Source of the DNA: Palsa-504 sp963744005
GTDB taxonomy: Bacteria > Actinomycetota > Actinomycetes > Streptosporangiales > Streptosporangiaceae
Length of the DNA: 64,000 nucleotides
Direction: 5' to 3'
Assembly: GCA_963744005.1 (NCBI GenBank)
Contig: CAVURU010000003.1
Location: 3,472,001-3,536,000 of the forward strand
Part shown: positions 15,465 to 24,079 of the stretch, in pieces
Numbering within the stretch: the stretch's first letter is position 1
How the letters are laid out: every line of letters starts with the position of its first letter
The notes under the pieces: model-generated
Databases searched by the model: none
What the model was told of the DNA's origin: nothing
The model's input: the letters and a program-made list of their open reading frames with translations, nothing else
Program-made: the position numbers and the translations under genes

Positions 15465-17219
15465 CTAGCTGGGGAGCACTGGCAGGAGAAGCCGGGATCG
15501 GGATCGGATCGTGTTGATGGTGCTTGTGCCGACTGTTGCGTGCCGGAAGCCCATGATGGCTGGCATGTCGGGGTTCTGGTCGTCGCTGGTTAGGTGCAGT
15601 CTGATGCGATGTCCGGCGTGGAACCGGCGGGCGTTGGGCACCAGGGGGATGCGGTAGTGGACGTCCTGGCCGATCGGAACCGCGACCGCTTCGCGGCAGG
15701 GCAGGACGGGGGCGCCGGGACGGCTGGCGTCCTCGTCGACCTTCCGGAGGCTGGCCCGGAGGTACCCGGCGGTGACGTCGGCTGAGGTCCCGTCGGGCTC
15801 GATGTCCTGGAGCGTGGCGATCCACGCCGTGTCCGCTGCCGTGCTCCGGGCCACGAGGCGCAGCTCGATGTCCCCGGCCATGTCCAGGTCTTCGTCCAGC
15901 GGATCGCTGGTCCAGGTCAGGTAGCTGGGGGGTCGGTGGGACTGGGCTGGGCCCGGTTCAGTCCAGCGCCCAGGGTCAGGTAGTCCATCGCGCCCGGCTG
16001 GCCTTCGGCCGGATCCAGCGAGCCGTCGGCGTTCAGGGCGAACGCCCGGTGGGTGGCCGATGACGGCGGCCAGGTCTCACAGGTCCGCCATTCATCGGCG
16101 ACGGGGAGCCAGTACCGGATGGCTGGGCCGTCCAGGATGCCGGTGTCGGCGCCCTTGAGCCAGTGGTCGAACCAGGCGAGGGCCTCGACGTGAAGGCTTT
16201 CCCAGGGCCAGGTCAGGCCGAAGTCTCCCAGCATGGTGACCCGGACGGCCGGGGACCTGGTCAGGGCGGCGAGGGTTTGGAACGTGCTGGGCAGGTGCAG
16301 GGGAACGTTCTGCCAGTCGCAGCCCAGGTAGACCGGGACGGTGACCTTGTCCAGCCGCGGAATCAGGTTGCGTTCGTCCCACCAGTCATCATGCACTGGG
16401 TGCTCGACCGCGGCGGACCGCCACAGGTCGTCCCAGGGATGCGGGTCGTGGTGCAGCTTCAGCGCGGCCTTCATTACCCCGATAGAGGCCTCGCCGTTCA
16501 TCGTGGCGAACTTCTCGTGCAGCCGGGGCGTGTTGAGCACGTGGCGGGCGGCGTTGACGATCGTGCCGCGCCACAGCTTGTCGCCGTGGCCGGAGGTCAT
16601 CCCGACCATCGACAGGAACGGGGTGACAAAGGTCGAGTTCAGCAGGCCGTGGTGGACCGCCGCCTCATACAGGTCACTCGTCGTGGCCACCGGGAAGATG
16701 GCCCGCAGGTGCGGCGGCTGCTCGACGGCTGCCTCCATCTGGGCCATGGCGAAGTAGCTGATGCCGATCATCCCGACGTTGCCGTCCGACCACGGCTGGG
16801 CGGCGGCCCACTCCACGAGGTCGTGCATGTCGCTGCGCTCCTGGCCGTCCATGAAGTTGAAGGTCCCTCCGGACCCCCCGGTCCCGCGAATGTTCGCGAT
16901 CACGTGAACATAACCGCGAGGGACGAAGAAATCGCTGGCGCCGGCCTCGATGAAACCCATCGGCGCACCAAGATCCTGAATCTGCCGCGGATATGGCGAA
17001 GCCGCGATCAGCACCGGATAGCGGCCTTCGCCCCTGTGGCCGGTAAACGTCGGCCAGCAGGGTGATCCCGTCACGCATCGGCACTTCGACGTCGTCATCA
17101 CGCACGAAGGCATGAACAGGTTCCGACAGATTCCGGTACTCACGGCCGGATGTCTGAGGCCCGTTCAGCTGCCGCTCACCACGGGCCGTCCCCGACACCC
17201 TCGACAAAACCTCACTCAT
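15465..17219 (-). pseudogene. CocE/NonD-type X-Pro dipeptidyl-peptidase family hydrolase, two frameshifts
   Basis: Read leftwards from the ATG at 17219 (AAGGAG six bases upstream). The N-terminal part (DDVEVPMRDGITLLADVYR) is in one frame. The alpha/beta-hydrolase core (GIEAGASDFFVPRGYVH region, nucleophile elbow VGMIGISYFAMAQ) is in a second. The C-terminal jelly-roll (MAGDIELRLVARS, IRLHLTSDDQNPD) is in a third. Each break is one base at a run of G/C: a G4 at about 17040 and a G6 at about 15931. Restoring both gives about 584 residues, normal for the family. These enzymes cleave acyl or aminoacyl esters and amides. Every catalytic part is still readable, so the decay is recent or the breaks are consensus errors. 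An intact relative lies at 21429-23111. Confidence 0.8.
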
Positions 17220-17343
17220 GACAAGCTCCTTATCTCCGCGCACTTGCCGAACTATGGGGCCAACGCGGGCCAGGCCGCCCCCGGCCCGGTACACACCCAG
17301 CTTCAACCCTGCTGCAAGCGAAATCCCTAGGGAGCCTCTCTAG

Positions 17344-17685
17344 TCCGAGAACCCGGAGCAGATCGCGGCGCGCACCGCCGACGGGCGGCTGTTCCACGCG
17401 GCAGTGGTCGGCGCCACCATCTTGTCGCTCACCGAAGGCGATAAAGCACACAACGAGGCCACTGCGCAGACGCTCGAGCGCCTCCTGGGACTCCTCATCC
17501 AGCATCCCGAGGGCCGAGCCGCCGGGCATGCAATGTCGGCTGGCTATATGGCCCAGCTGCGTCGGTCCAGCTGGAACTGCTGCGAACAGTCGTACTCCGA
17601 GGTGCTAATGCGGTTGGGACAAGGCTCGAACAGGAGCCGAATCGTGAAGGCAACGCAGACGGGGCACGGGACATATGCGGGATGA
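17344..17685 (+). pseudogene. Coding remnant without a start
   Basis: An open frame directly after a TAG at 17341-17343 shows a very strong G/C third-position pattern over its first 60 codons. It encodes a helical peptide (RTADGRLFHAAVVGATILSL, HNEATAQTLERLLGLLIQH). No start codon with a ribosome site exists. The bias fades after about 17530, where scar repeats begin. I read it as an internal piece of a broken gene; the family is not recognised. Confidence 0.4.
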
Positions 17686-18023
17686 TCTTGCTACTTGCCG
17701 CGGGTGAAACTGCCAACAGCCCAACTAGCGATGCTGCCGGGCAACGAGCCGCCCATGGCCTTGAAACCATCAGGACCAGCCCCGGCCACGATGTTGGGAG
17801 CCAGGCTGGGAGCCACACGGATGAACGACCTTCGGATGAGCCGGACCTACCTGGACAACCGGCGGAGACGAGCCCGAGGTCACGGACTGGTCTGAACGGG
17901 ACCGTATGCCGCACGGGAATCTACGGATCAGATGATCGGTATCGCCGAGTACAGCAGCTAAGTAGCTTTCCGGACATAGATCCCCTCGTACAGCGGCAAA
18001 ATACAGCCACGTGCAGCTACTCG
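17667..18023. repeat. Integration-scar sequence, copy G
   Basis: 17667-17776 pairs with 7739-7848 (about 83% by hand); its minus strand encodes a peptide tail ending GSFTRGK and a stop. TACGGATCAGAT lies at 17922-17933. 17963-18023 matches 10285-10343, the flank and end of the decayed integrase, including a double tacagc motif and gtgcagctactcgg. It is therefore the most complete scar, combining the marks of copies A, C, E and F. Confidence 0.6.
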
Positions 18024-18226
18024 GCATCTGACGCTCGCTCCCGGAACCTCGAGGGGAGGGGGTGATCCGGGACGACGTTCGCCGCGTCGATGCCCCTTGT
18101 ATACATACTCGCGAGTACGATGGCGTTATGGCTGATCAGCAGCCACCTGGAGCTCTGGGCCCGGCTGCCTCCGTCAGGCAGACCTTCCTGGTCCCCGAAC
18201 ACTAAGCCAAGCGCGAAGGCGGGCTG

Positions 18227-18616
18227 TTGCCCAGCACTCAGTACACCTGCACGTTCGTCAACGGCGTGCCCGTCGTGACCACCCCCGCGGAAATCGACAT
18301 CACCACCGCGGATGAGTTCCGCGCCGTCCTGCACGACGCAGCCAGCGGTGACCGCCAGGTGGTCGTGGTCAACATGATGAACGCCACCTTCTGCGATTCC
18401 TCCGGGCTCCATGCCCTGCTCGGAGCGCACCGGCGGGCTACCTCTGCAGGTCGTGAGCTGCGCCTGGCCATGCCCCCGGGGAGTCCGGTCACCCGTATCT
18501 TCACCCTGACCGGCGTGGATGGTGTCCTGGTCTGCTTCCCCAGCATCGAAGAGGCCTGGCCGAGCGACTCGTCGCTTAGCAACGGTCACCCGGGGCCGGT
18601 GCCCAGGCTCACTTGA
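18227..18616 (+). CDS. STAS-domain anti-sigma factor antagonist
   Basis: 129 residues from a TTG at 18227 (AAGGCGGG upstream). The single STAS domain has the phospho-switch loop VVVVNMMNATFCDSSGLHAL, with the conserved Asp-Ser-Ser-Gly where an RsbW-type kinase phosphorylates Ser. Unphosphorylated antagonists bind anti-sigma kinases and free sigma factors of the SigB/SigF type. No partner kinase is adjacent; an RsbW-like ATPase gene at 63513 is the only candidate in the window. A 12-bp palindrome (tactcgcgagta, 18106-18117) and a 25-codon open frame (18128-18205) lie upstream; either could be regulatory. Confidence 0.8.
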   Translation: MPSTQYTCTFVNGVPVVTTPAEIDITTADEFRAVLHDAASGDRQVVVVNMMNATFCDSSGLHALLGAHRRATSAGRELRLAMPPGSPVTRIFTLTGVDGVLVCFPSIEEAWPSDSSLSNGHPGPVPRLT

Positions 18617-18724
18617 AGCGCGACGCCGTGGCGGGCTTGATGTGCGACCCACCCCTGGATTCCTTGCGTCGCGCCTGCGTTGCCGCGGAACAGTCAGGCT
18701 TCGCAGGCCAGGTGCGCGACTCGA

Positions 18725-19750
18725 TCAAGGAACGAGGACCATCCGGAAACGGGCCTGGCCGGACTGCATGCGGGCGAACGCGGCGGGCGCTTCGGTCAGG
18801 GGCGCTTGCTCGATGACGGGGCGCACGCCTTCTCGGAGGGAGAAGGCGAGGTTCTCTTCGTTCTCGACAGGTCGTCCGGTGAGGGAGCCGAGGACCTGGA
18901 TACCGCGGCCGGTGAGATCTCCGGTCGATACGGTGATCGGGTCAGCGGAAGCGCCGACCACGACGAGTTTGCCGTTGGTGGCCAGCGCGGCGATGAGCGC
19001 TGTCGGCGCGGCGCCCGAGGCGGCGGTGGCGACGATGAGGTCGGCGCCGCCGAGCGCTCGCAACGCCGCGGCCGCGGCGCCGGGGTCGGTGGCATCGATG
19101 TAGTGGTCGGCGCCGAGCTCGCGGGCGGCTTGTTCTTTGGCGGTGCCGCGCGCGATAGCGATGGTGTTCATGCCCATCTTGGCTGCGTACTGGAGGCCCA
19201 GATGCCCCAGGCCGCCGATGCCTTGGATGGCGACGGTCGACCCGGGCCGCACGTTGCCGCGGAGGATTGCGTTGTAGGTGGTCAGGCCGGCGCAGAGCAA
19301 CGGTGCCGCCTCGACGGAGGTGAGTTCGTCCGGGATGGCGACGAGCGCGTTCTGACGTGCGGTCATGTACTCCGCATAACCGCCGTCGACGCCGATACCG
19401 GTCTGGACCTGGTTCTGGCAATGCACGAAGTCGCCATGCCGGCAGGAGGGGCAGTGACCGCAATGGCCGGCCAGGAACCCGACCCCAACGCGATCGCCGG
19501 CCTGCCAGCCGGTGACCTCTGCCCCGATGGCGTCGATGACCCCGGCCACCTCGTGGCCGGGCACGACGCCAGGTTCGGTCTCGGGGTGTGCGCGGACGGG
19601 ACGGGCGTCCGTGCTGCAGATGCCGCAGGCTTCGACCCGCAGGCGCACGTTCCCGGCGGGCGGGTCGAGTAGCGGGCGTTCGGTGAGTTCGAGTTCACCG
19701 GAGGCGGCAACGTGGATGGCTCGGTAAGCCTGCGCGGGGGCGGAAGGCAT
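18725..19750 (-). CDS. Zinc-dependent medium-chain alcohol dehydrogenase
   Basis: 341 residues. The GroES-like N-terminal domain has catalytic-zinc ligands C45 (GICSTD) and H66-E67 (PGHEVAG). The structural zinc loop is GHCGHCPSCRHGDFVHC (C97, C100, C103, C111). The Rossmann fold starts at AIQGIGGLGHLGLQYA. It should oxidise alcohols or reduce aldehydes with NAD(P); the substrate cannot be told. The layout is closest to AdhP/AdhA-like enzymes with full zinc sites. It is followed on the same strand, across 93 bases, by the upstream DJ-1/PfpI gene, so both may be transcribed from the TetR-controlled promoter near 20600. Confidence 0.85.
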   Translation of the reverse strand: MPSAPAQAYRAIHVAASGELELTERPLLDPPAGNVRLRVEACGICSTDARPVRAHPETEPGVVPGHEVAGVIDAIGAEVTGWQAGDRVGVGFLAGHCGHCPSCRHGDFVHCQNQVQTGIGVDGGYAEYMTARQNALVAIPDELTSVEAAPLLCAGLTTYNAILRGNVRPGSTVAIQGIGGLGHLGLQYAAKMGMNTIAIARGTAKEQAARELGADHYIDATDPGAAAAALRALGGADLIVATAASGAAPTALIAALATNGKLVVVGASADPITVSTGDLTGRGIQVLGSLTGRPVENEENLAFSLREGVRPVIEQAPLTEAPAAFARMQSGQARFRMVLVP

Positions 19751-19843
19751 GGCGTGTCCTTTCGAGGGCTTCGACGGTCAGGGCTACGTGACCACCGCGC
19801 CGCCATGAACTCGATGTGGCGTACGCGGTGGTCGTGGCGCGGC

Positions 19844-20560
19844 TCAAGCGGCGCGGGCGTTGAGGTACTCGACGACCGCTTCGGCCGACGGCTGGGCCGA
19901 GGCCGGGTTCTGGCCGGTGATGAGGTTGCCGTCGATCACGACCTGCGGGGCGAACGCCGGGCCGCCGTCGAAGTCGGCGCCGTTCTCGCGCAAGCGGGAC
20001 TCGAGCAGCCAGGGAGCCTTGTCGCCGAAGCCGAACAAGGTCTCTTCCTCGTCGGTGAAACCGGTCATCTTCTTGCCCGCGAAGGGCCACGATCCGCCAG
20101 GCGCTGCGGCCGGCAAGAGTGCGCCGACGCCGTGGCAGTCCGCCGCAACCGCCTTGTTCTTGTCCTGGTAGAGGGCCACGACGATGGTGCCGATGACCGG
20201 GTTGTCGGCCAGGTCCTCCATCGGGCCGTGGCCGCCGGACACATACACGGCGTCGTAGTCGTCCGGGTTGATGTCCTCGAGCCGGGCCGGCTTGGTCAGT
20301 GTCTCGCCCAGGCCGGCCATGTACTGCCGCTGAGCGTCAACCGCGGCCTGGTCATTGCTGTTGAGGTCTAGCCGCAGGCTCACCTCGTCCATGGTGGGGG
20401 TCACGCCACCCGGCGTGGCGATCGTGATGTCGTCGCCGGCCCGGCTGAACACCTGGTGCGGGTGGATGAACTCTCCGGCCCAGAACCCAGTGGGGTGCTT
20501 GGTGCCGTCCTTCAGCGTCCAGACGCTAGAGCCAGAGACGGCGAGCAGGATCTTGGTCAT
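19844..20560 (-). CDS. DJ-1/PfpI (Hsp31-like) family protein
   Basis: 238 residues from the ATG at 20560; GGGAAGG lies upstream. The nucleophile elbow is AADCHGVGALL, with C142 and H143, and SGGHGPMEDL lies before it. The N-terminal TGFWAGEF carries the Glu that activates the Cys. This is the class-I glutamine amidotransferase-like fold of Hsp31-type glyoxalase III or deglycase proteins, which protect against methylglyoxal-type aldehydes. Pairing with an alcohol dehydrogenase and a TetR repressor suggests an aldehyde-stress unit (inference). The promoter region shared with the TetR gene holds a perfect palindrome. Confidence 0.85.
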   Translation of the reverse strand: MTKILLAVSGSSVWTLKDGTKHPTGFWAGEFIHPHQVFSRAGDDITIATPGGVTPTMDEVSLRLDLNSNDQAAVDAQRQYMAGLGETLTKPARLEDINPDDYDAVYVSGGHGPMEDLADNPVIGTIVVALYQDKNKAVAADCHGVGALLPAAAPGGSWPFAGKKMTGFTDEEETLFGFGDKAPWLLESRLRENGADFDGGPAFAPQVVIDGNLITGQNPASAQPSAEAVVEYLNARAA

Positions 20561-20596
20561 GTCTTGCCTTCCCGATGTCAGGCGGAGGCTCTCGCG

Positions 20597-20627
20597 CCCC
20601 GATAGATGATGAACTAATCTATCGGGG
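20597..20627. promoter_or_regulatory. TetR operator between divergent genes
   Basis: CCCCGATAGAT (20597-20607) and ATCTATCGGGG (20617-20627) are perfect 11-bp arms around a 9-base spacer, midway between the DJ-1/PfpI start and the TetR start. A partial copy (catcatctat) lies at about 20654-20663. Typical of a TetR repressor controlling itself and its divergent neighbour. Confidence 0.75.
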
Positions 20628-20680
20628 GCAACGCGCAAGCGGTAAGATGAAAGCCATCATCTATTTATGAGGAGCGCGAG

Positions 20681-21325
20681 ATGGGACGAGCCTCGAAGGA
20701 ACAGGCCCAGCAACACCGCAAGCAGCTCATCGAGGCTGCCTCGCAGCTCTTCCGTGAGCGCGGCGTCGACGGCGTGAGCGTCCCGGAGCTGATGGCGACC
20801 ACCGGCATGACCCACGGCGGCTTCTACCGCCACTTCTCCTCCAAGGAGGAGCTCGCCTCGATCGCCTGCGCCCACGCCTTCGAGGATCAGGTCGAGGGCC
20901 TTCGCGAGTTCGCCCGGACCGCGGCGGACCCCGAAGGCGCCTTCATCGAGTTCTACCTCTCCGATCCGCACCGCTCCGATGTCGCCAACGGCTGCCCGCT
21001 GGCCTCCCTCAGCGGCGACATCGCCCGTACCGACCCCGACAGCCCCGCGCGCGCCTCGTTCATCGCCGGCGTCCGCGCCTTCGCCGCCGGCGTCCAGGCC
21101 CTCGACGAGGACGGGACACCCGAACACCGGGGCCGCTCGCTCGCCCGCCTGTCGATGCTCATGGGCGCGCTCGCCCTCTCCCGGTGCCACCGAAGGCGAC
21201 CCCATCAGCGACGAATTCATCGCCGCCGCCCGCACCGCGCTAGCCGGCGACAGGGACCAGACGACGGCCTAAGGCCCGGACAACCAGCGCTCAAGACTGA
21301 GCTGCGACCCGTCTGGTCATCGTGA
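20681..21325 (+). CDS. TetR-family repressor with frameshifted C-terminus
   Basis: 214 residues as read, ATG at 20681 after GGAG. The helix-turn-helix (DGVSVPELMATTGMTHGGFY, then RHFSSKEEL) and most of the ligand domain are normal. After residue 168 (MGALALSR) one extra T at about 21184 shifts the frame. Removing it gives ATEGDPISDEFIAAARTALA and a stop at 21270-21272, the usual family ending, about 197 residues. DNA binding should be unaffected; dimer packing of the last helix may suffer if the shift is real. It probably represses the DJ-1/PfpI and alcohol dehydrogenase genes through the palindrome at 20597. Confidence 0.85.
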   Translation: MGRASKEQAQQHRKQLIEAASQLFRERGVDGVSVPELMATTGMTHGGFYRHFSSKEELASIACAHAFEDQVEGLREFARTAADPEGAFIEFYLSDPHRSDVANGCPLASLSGDIARTDPDSPARASFIAGVRAFAAGVQALDEDGTPEHRGRSLARLSMLMGALALSRCHRRRPHQRRIHRRRPHRASRRQGPDDGLRPGQPALKTELRPVWSS

Positions 21326-21428
21326 CATGTCAGCATCGCGGCGGTTGATTGATCTGTCCCGGCGAGCACCAACAGCACCACGGCCACGCTAGGGCTCTCC
21401 GCACGTGCGCCGTCGTGATCAGGACCGG

Positions 21429-23111
21429 TCACCTCTTGGGGATGACAGGGATCTCGAGGCTGGACAGGTGGCGTGATGTCCAGGTGATGGTGGCCTTCCC
21501 CCGGCCGCTGGGCTCGTAGCGGGTGGGAAAGTGGCCGAAGAAGGGGTTGCGGGGTTGCAGGTACCGGCCTGCTATCAGCAGGCGGAGGCTGTCACCGGCG
21601 CGGAAGAGGGTCGCGGAGGAGCTGAGCGGGATCAGGAGCTCGACGTTCTCGTTGTCGCGGACCGGCTGGAGCGTACGGAAGGTGTGTTCGGGCTGGTGGG
21701 GTGCGCTGAGCTCGGGATCGAGCTCGCGCAGGGCGAGGCGGAGCCGGCCCTGGGCGACGCGGTCGCGTCCGTATCCGTAGGAGCCGTTGAAGGGGACCGG
21801 GGTGCCGTGTGACCATTTCTCGACGCCGATGAACAGTCTCGGGTCCTTCGCGCCGGTGGTGGCCACGTTCAGCCGGAGGGTCATAGGGCCGCTGAGTTCG
21901 GTGTCCTCGTCGAAACGGTAACTGAAAGCGGCGGCGTTGCGTCGCAGGCTGAAGGTGATGCGGCCGGCCTCGGCCGGGTGCTCGCTCAGGATGCCGCCAG
22001 CGGCGAGGTGAAGGTGGCGCCAGTCGGTGCGCTCCAAGGGCCATTCCTGCTCGTCACGTATCTCGACGATGTGGTCACGCCGGTCGCGGACCTCCAGCCG
22101 CATCCGGGGCAGCGGGGGCGTGTCCCGGCCGCGCAGGTGCCGGTCGAAGAACGCGAGCTGGGTCCGGCGTGCTTCCTCGCCGTAGAAGGTGGACCATTTC
22201 GGCCCGCGGTGCGCGTAGGCGTGGCGGTCTTCGGACCCGGCGTGCTGGAAGGCTCGCATGGATCCGGGGCTGTGCAGGTTGTCGTCGGAGAAGCTGGTGC
22301 ACTCCAGGATCGGGACCTTAATCTTCGTCAGGTCGGGGGTGACGGCCTCCCACCACGCGTCGCGGAGAGGGTGCTTGCGGCGTTCGGCGGCGAAATTGGT
22401 CTTGAGCCGGGCGACGCGGCTGGTCAGGAACAGCCAGACGCGGGCGAAGCCGTTCTCCGTGATCCCGCCGGGGGTGAAGAAGTCGCGGTAGGCGTCGGTG
22501 AACCCTTCCCAGGGGCAGATCGCCTTCAGTGCGGGCGGGTCCAGGGCGGCCACCTTGTACTGCGAAAGCGCGAGATACGACACGCCGAGCATGCCGACGC
22601 GGCAGGCGGACCACGGCTGTTCCGCGGCCCACTCGATCACCTGGGCGATGTCGTCGGCTTCCTGGTCGGACAGCAGGTCCCCGCGTCCCTCGGAGTGCCC
22701 GCCGCCGCGGGTGTCCAGGTTGATCACCGCGTATCCGTGCTGGGCCCACCAGACGGGGTCGGGGGCTTCCCAGCTGGTCTGGTCCGAGATCCGCACCGGC
22801 TCGGGCTGGTTCATGATCCGGAACTGCGGGTTCAGCGACCAGCGTCCCCGTTTCTTCGTAGGCACCTGGTCTTTGCCGTAGGGGTGCGCCGACATGATGA
22901 CCGGGAACGGCCCGTCGCCCGCCGGGCGGAAGAGGTTCAGGCGCAACGTGACTCCGTCGCGCATCTGCACCGGCACGTCTTGATCCTTCGTGACGTCGGC
23001 GGGCATGGGGTAGACGGTGACCGGCGGGCGCAGCGCCGCGGGAATCCGGGTCCTGGCGTAGGCGAAGCCTCCGGGGCGGTGCCAGGGACGGTCGAGGGTG
23101 ACGGTGTTCAT
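21429..23111 (-). CDS. CocE/NonD-type X-Pro dipeptidyl-peptidase family hydrolase
   Basis: 560 residues, intact. The alpha/beta-hydrolase domain shows VPVQMRDGVTLRLNLFRP, the oxyanion region, the nucleophile elbow MLGVSYLALSQ (S178), the acid Asp in CTSFSDDNLHS and His in YAHRGPKWS. The C-terminal X-Pro jelly-roll runs from about 360 to the end (VELLIPLSSSATLFRAGDSL, RLLIAG). Members hydrolyse esters or aminoacyl amides (cocaine esterase, X-Pro peptidases); the substrate is unknown. Direct repeats and a broken TetR gene lie divergently upstream, suggesting the gene was once under local repression. It is a distant relative of the broken copy at 15465. Confidence 0.85.
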   Translation of the reverse strand: MNTVTLDRPWHRPGGFAYARTRIPAALRPPVTVYPMPADVTKDQDVPVQMRDGVTLRLNLFRPAGDGPFPVIMSAHPYGKDQVPTKKRGRWSLNPQFRIMNQPEPVRISDQTSWEAPDPVWWAQHGYAVINLDTRGGGHSEGRGDLLSDQEADDIAQVIEWAAEQPWSACRVGMLGVSYLALSQYKVAALDPPALKAICPWEGFTDAYRDFFTPGGITENGFARVWLFLTSRVARLKTNFAAERRKHPLRDAWWEAVTPDLTKIKVPILECTSFSDDNLHSPGSMRAFQHAGSEDRHAYAHRGPKWSTFYGEEARRTQLAFFDRHLRGRDTPPLPRMRLEVRDRRDHIVEIRDEQEWPLERTDWRHLHLAAGGILSEHPAEAGRITFSLRRNAAAFSYRFDEDTELSGPMTLRLNVATTGAKDPRLFIGVEKWSHGTPVPFNGSYGYGRDRVAQGRLRLALRELDPELSAPHQPEHTFRTLQPVRDNENVELLIPLSSSATLFRAGDSLRLLIAGRYLQPRNPFFGHFPTRYEPSGRGKATITWTSRHLSSLEIPVIPKR

Positions 23112-23132
23112 GATCGCTGTCCTTCCATGGTT

Positions 23133-23169
23133 TTGAACAGCGTTCTAATGAAGTTGAACAACACTCTAA
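23133..23169. promoter_or_regulatory. Tandem operator between the CocE and TetR genes
   Basis: Two direct copies of a 16-base motif, TTGAACAGCGTTCTAA (23133-23148) and TTGAACAACACTCTAA (23154-23169), start 21 bp apart, two helical turns. The first contains the dyad GAAC-agc-GTTC. Likely binding sites of the adjacent TetR-family protein. Confidence 0.6.
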
Positions 23170-23190
23170 ATCATGGGTAGGATCCTGTCC

Positions 23191-23970
23191 ATGGGCACTT
23201 CTGAATCGGCGGAATCCGCCCGGCCGAGCCGCCAGAAGAGAGTCGGCGACGCGCTGCGGCAGGACACCCGGTACCGTCTTTGCAGGCCGCTGAGGAAGAA
23301 TTCCCAGTTCACGGCTGCGCGGGGACGACCGTCACCCGCCTTGCCGCCGCAGCCGGGGTCTCCGTCCAGACGCTGTACCTGGCCTGGGGCAGCAAGCGGG
23401 CCCTGCTGCGCGGCTACATGGAGAACGCACTTTCCGGGGGCACAGGCTCCCCGGAGGACGCCGACGATTTGCGGGTTTGCCTCCCCGCGAGCGGCTTGCC
23501 GGGCTAGCGGCCCTGGTCACCGAGATCGCCGAACGCGCCGCAACCGGATGGGCCTCTACCGGGACGCATCCGCCGTCGACCCCGAGATCGCCGCCGACTG
23601 GAACGAACCCCAGCTGCTGCACCACCGGCTCTTCACCCGGATACTCGATGGCGTTCCCGACAGCGCCCTGGCCGAAGGCCACACCACGAAGACCGCCGCC
23701 GACACCGCGTGGACCATCGCGAGCCCCGAAAGCTGTGACCTCCTCGTCCGCCGCCTCGGCTACCAGCTCGGCGAATTCCACGACTGGATGAGACAGAACC
23801 TGATCACAGCCATCCTCGCCCGCCTAGTCGTTCCCGGGGGAGAGCCGGGTGCAGACCACGGCAGCGGCCAGGGCGCCGGCAATCCTGGGGGTAGCAGGAC
23901 TAGGGAGTTCCCCCAGGGATTTTGCTCTCGCCCGGAGCGAAGGTTGTCGTATCGGCAGATCGCACGCTGA
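23191..23970 (+). pseudogene. TetR-family regulator broken by several frameshifts
   Basis: Pieces of a TetR regulator follow each other in changing frames. First comes an N-terminal start (MGTSESAESARPSRQKR), then the helix-turn-helix AGTTVTRLAAAAGVSVQTLY, then RERLAGLAALVTEIAERAAT. The ligand domain end is RLFTRILDGVPDSALAEGH and LVRRLGYQLGEFHDWMRQNL. At least three one-base shifts (near 23275, 23470 and 23540) separate them, and the last frame runs past the expected end. It lies divergent to the intact CocE hydrolase with tandem operators between. If the shifts are real, the hydrolase is now constitutive. Confidence 0.75.
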
Positions 23971-24079
23971 GCGCCCGGGAACGGGGTGCGCAACCGGCAG
24001 CCAGACCTGGCCGTTACGCCAGGCGACCCACGCCTGGCCCGTTCAGAATCAGTAGTGGCAGTTACCTCGAGGAGGGGTC

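Noticed and set aside
16163..17065. 300-codon plus-strand frame opposite the broken CocE gene
   Set aside because: Shadow of the hydrolase; low-complexity Gly/Val/Arg composition and no ribosome site.
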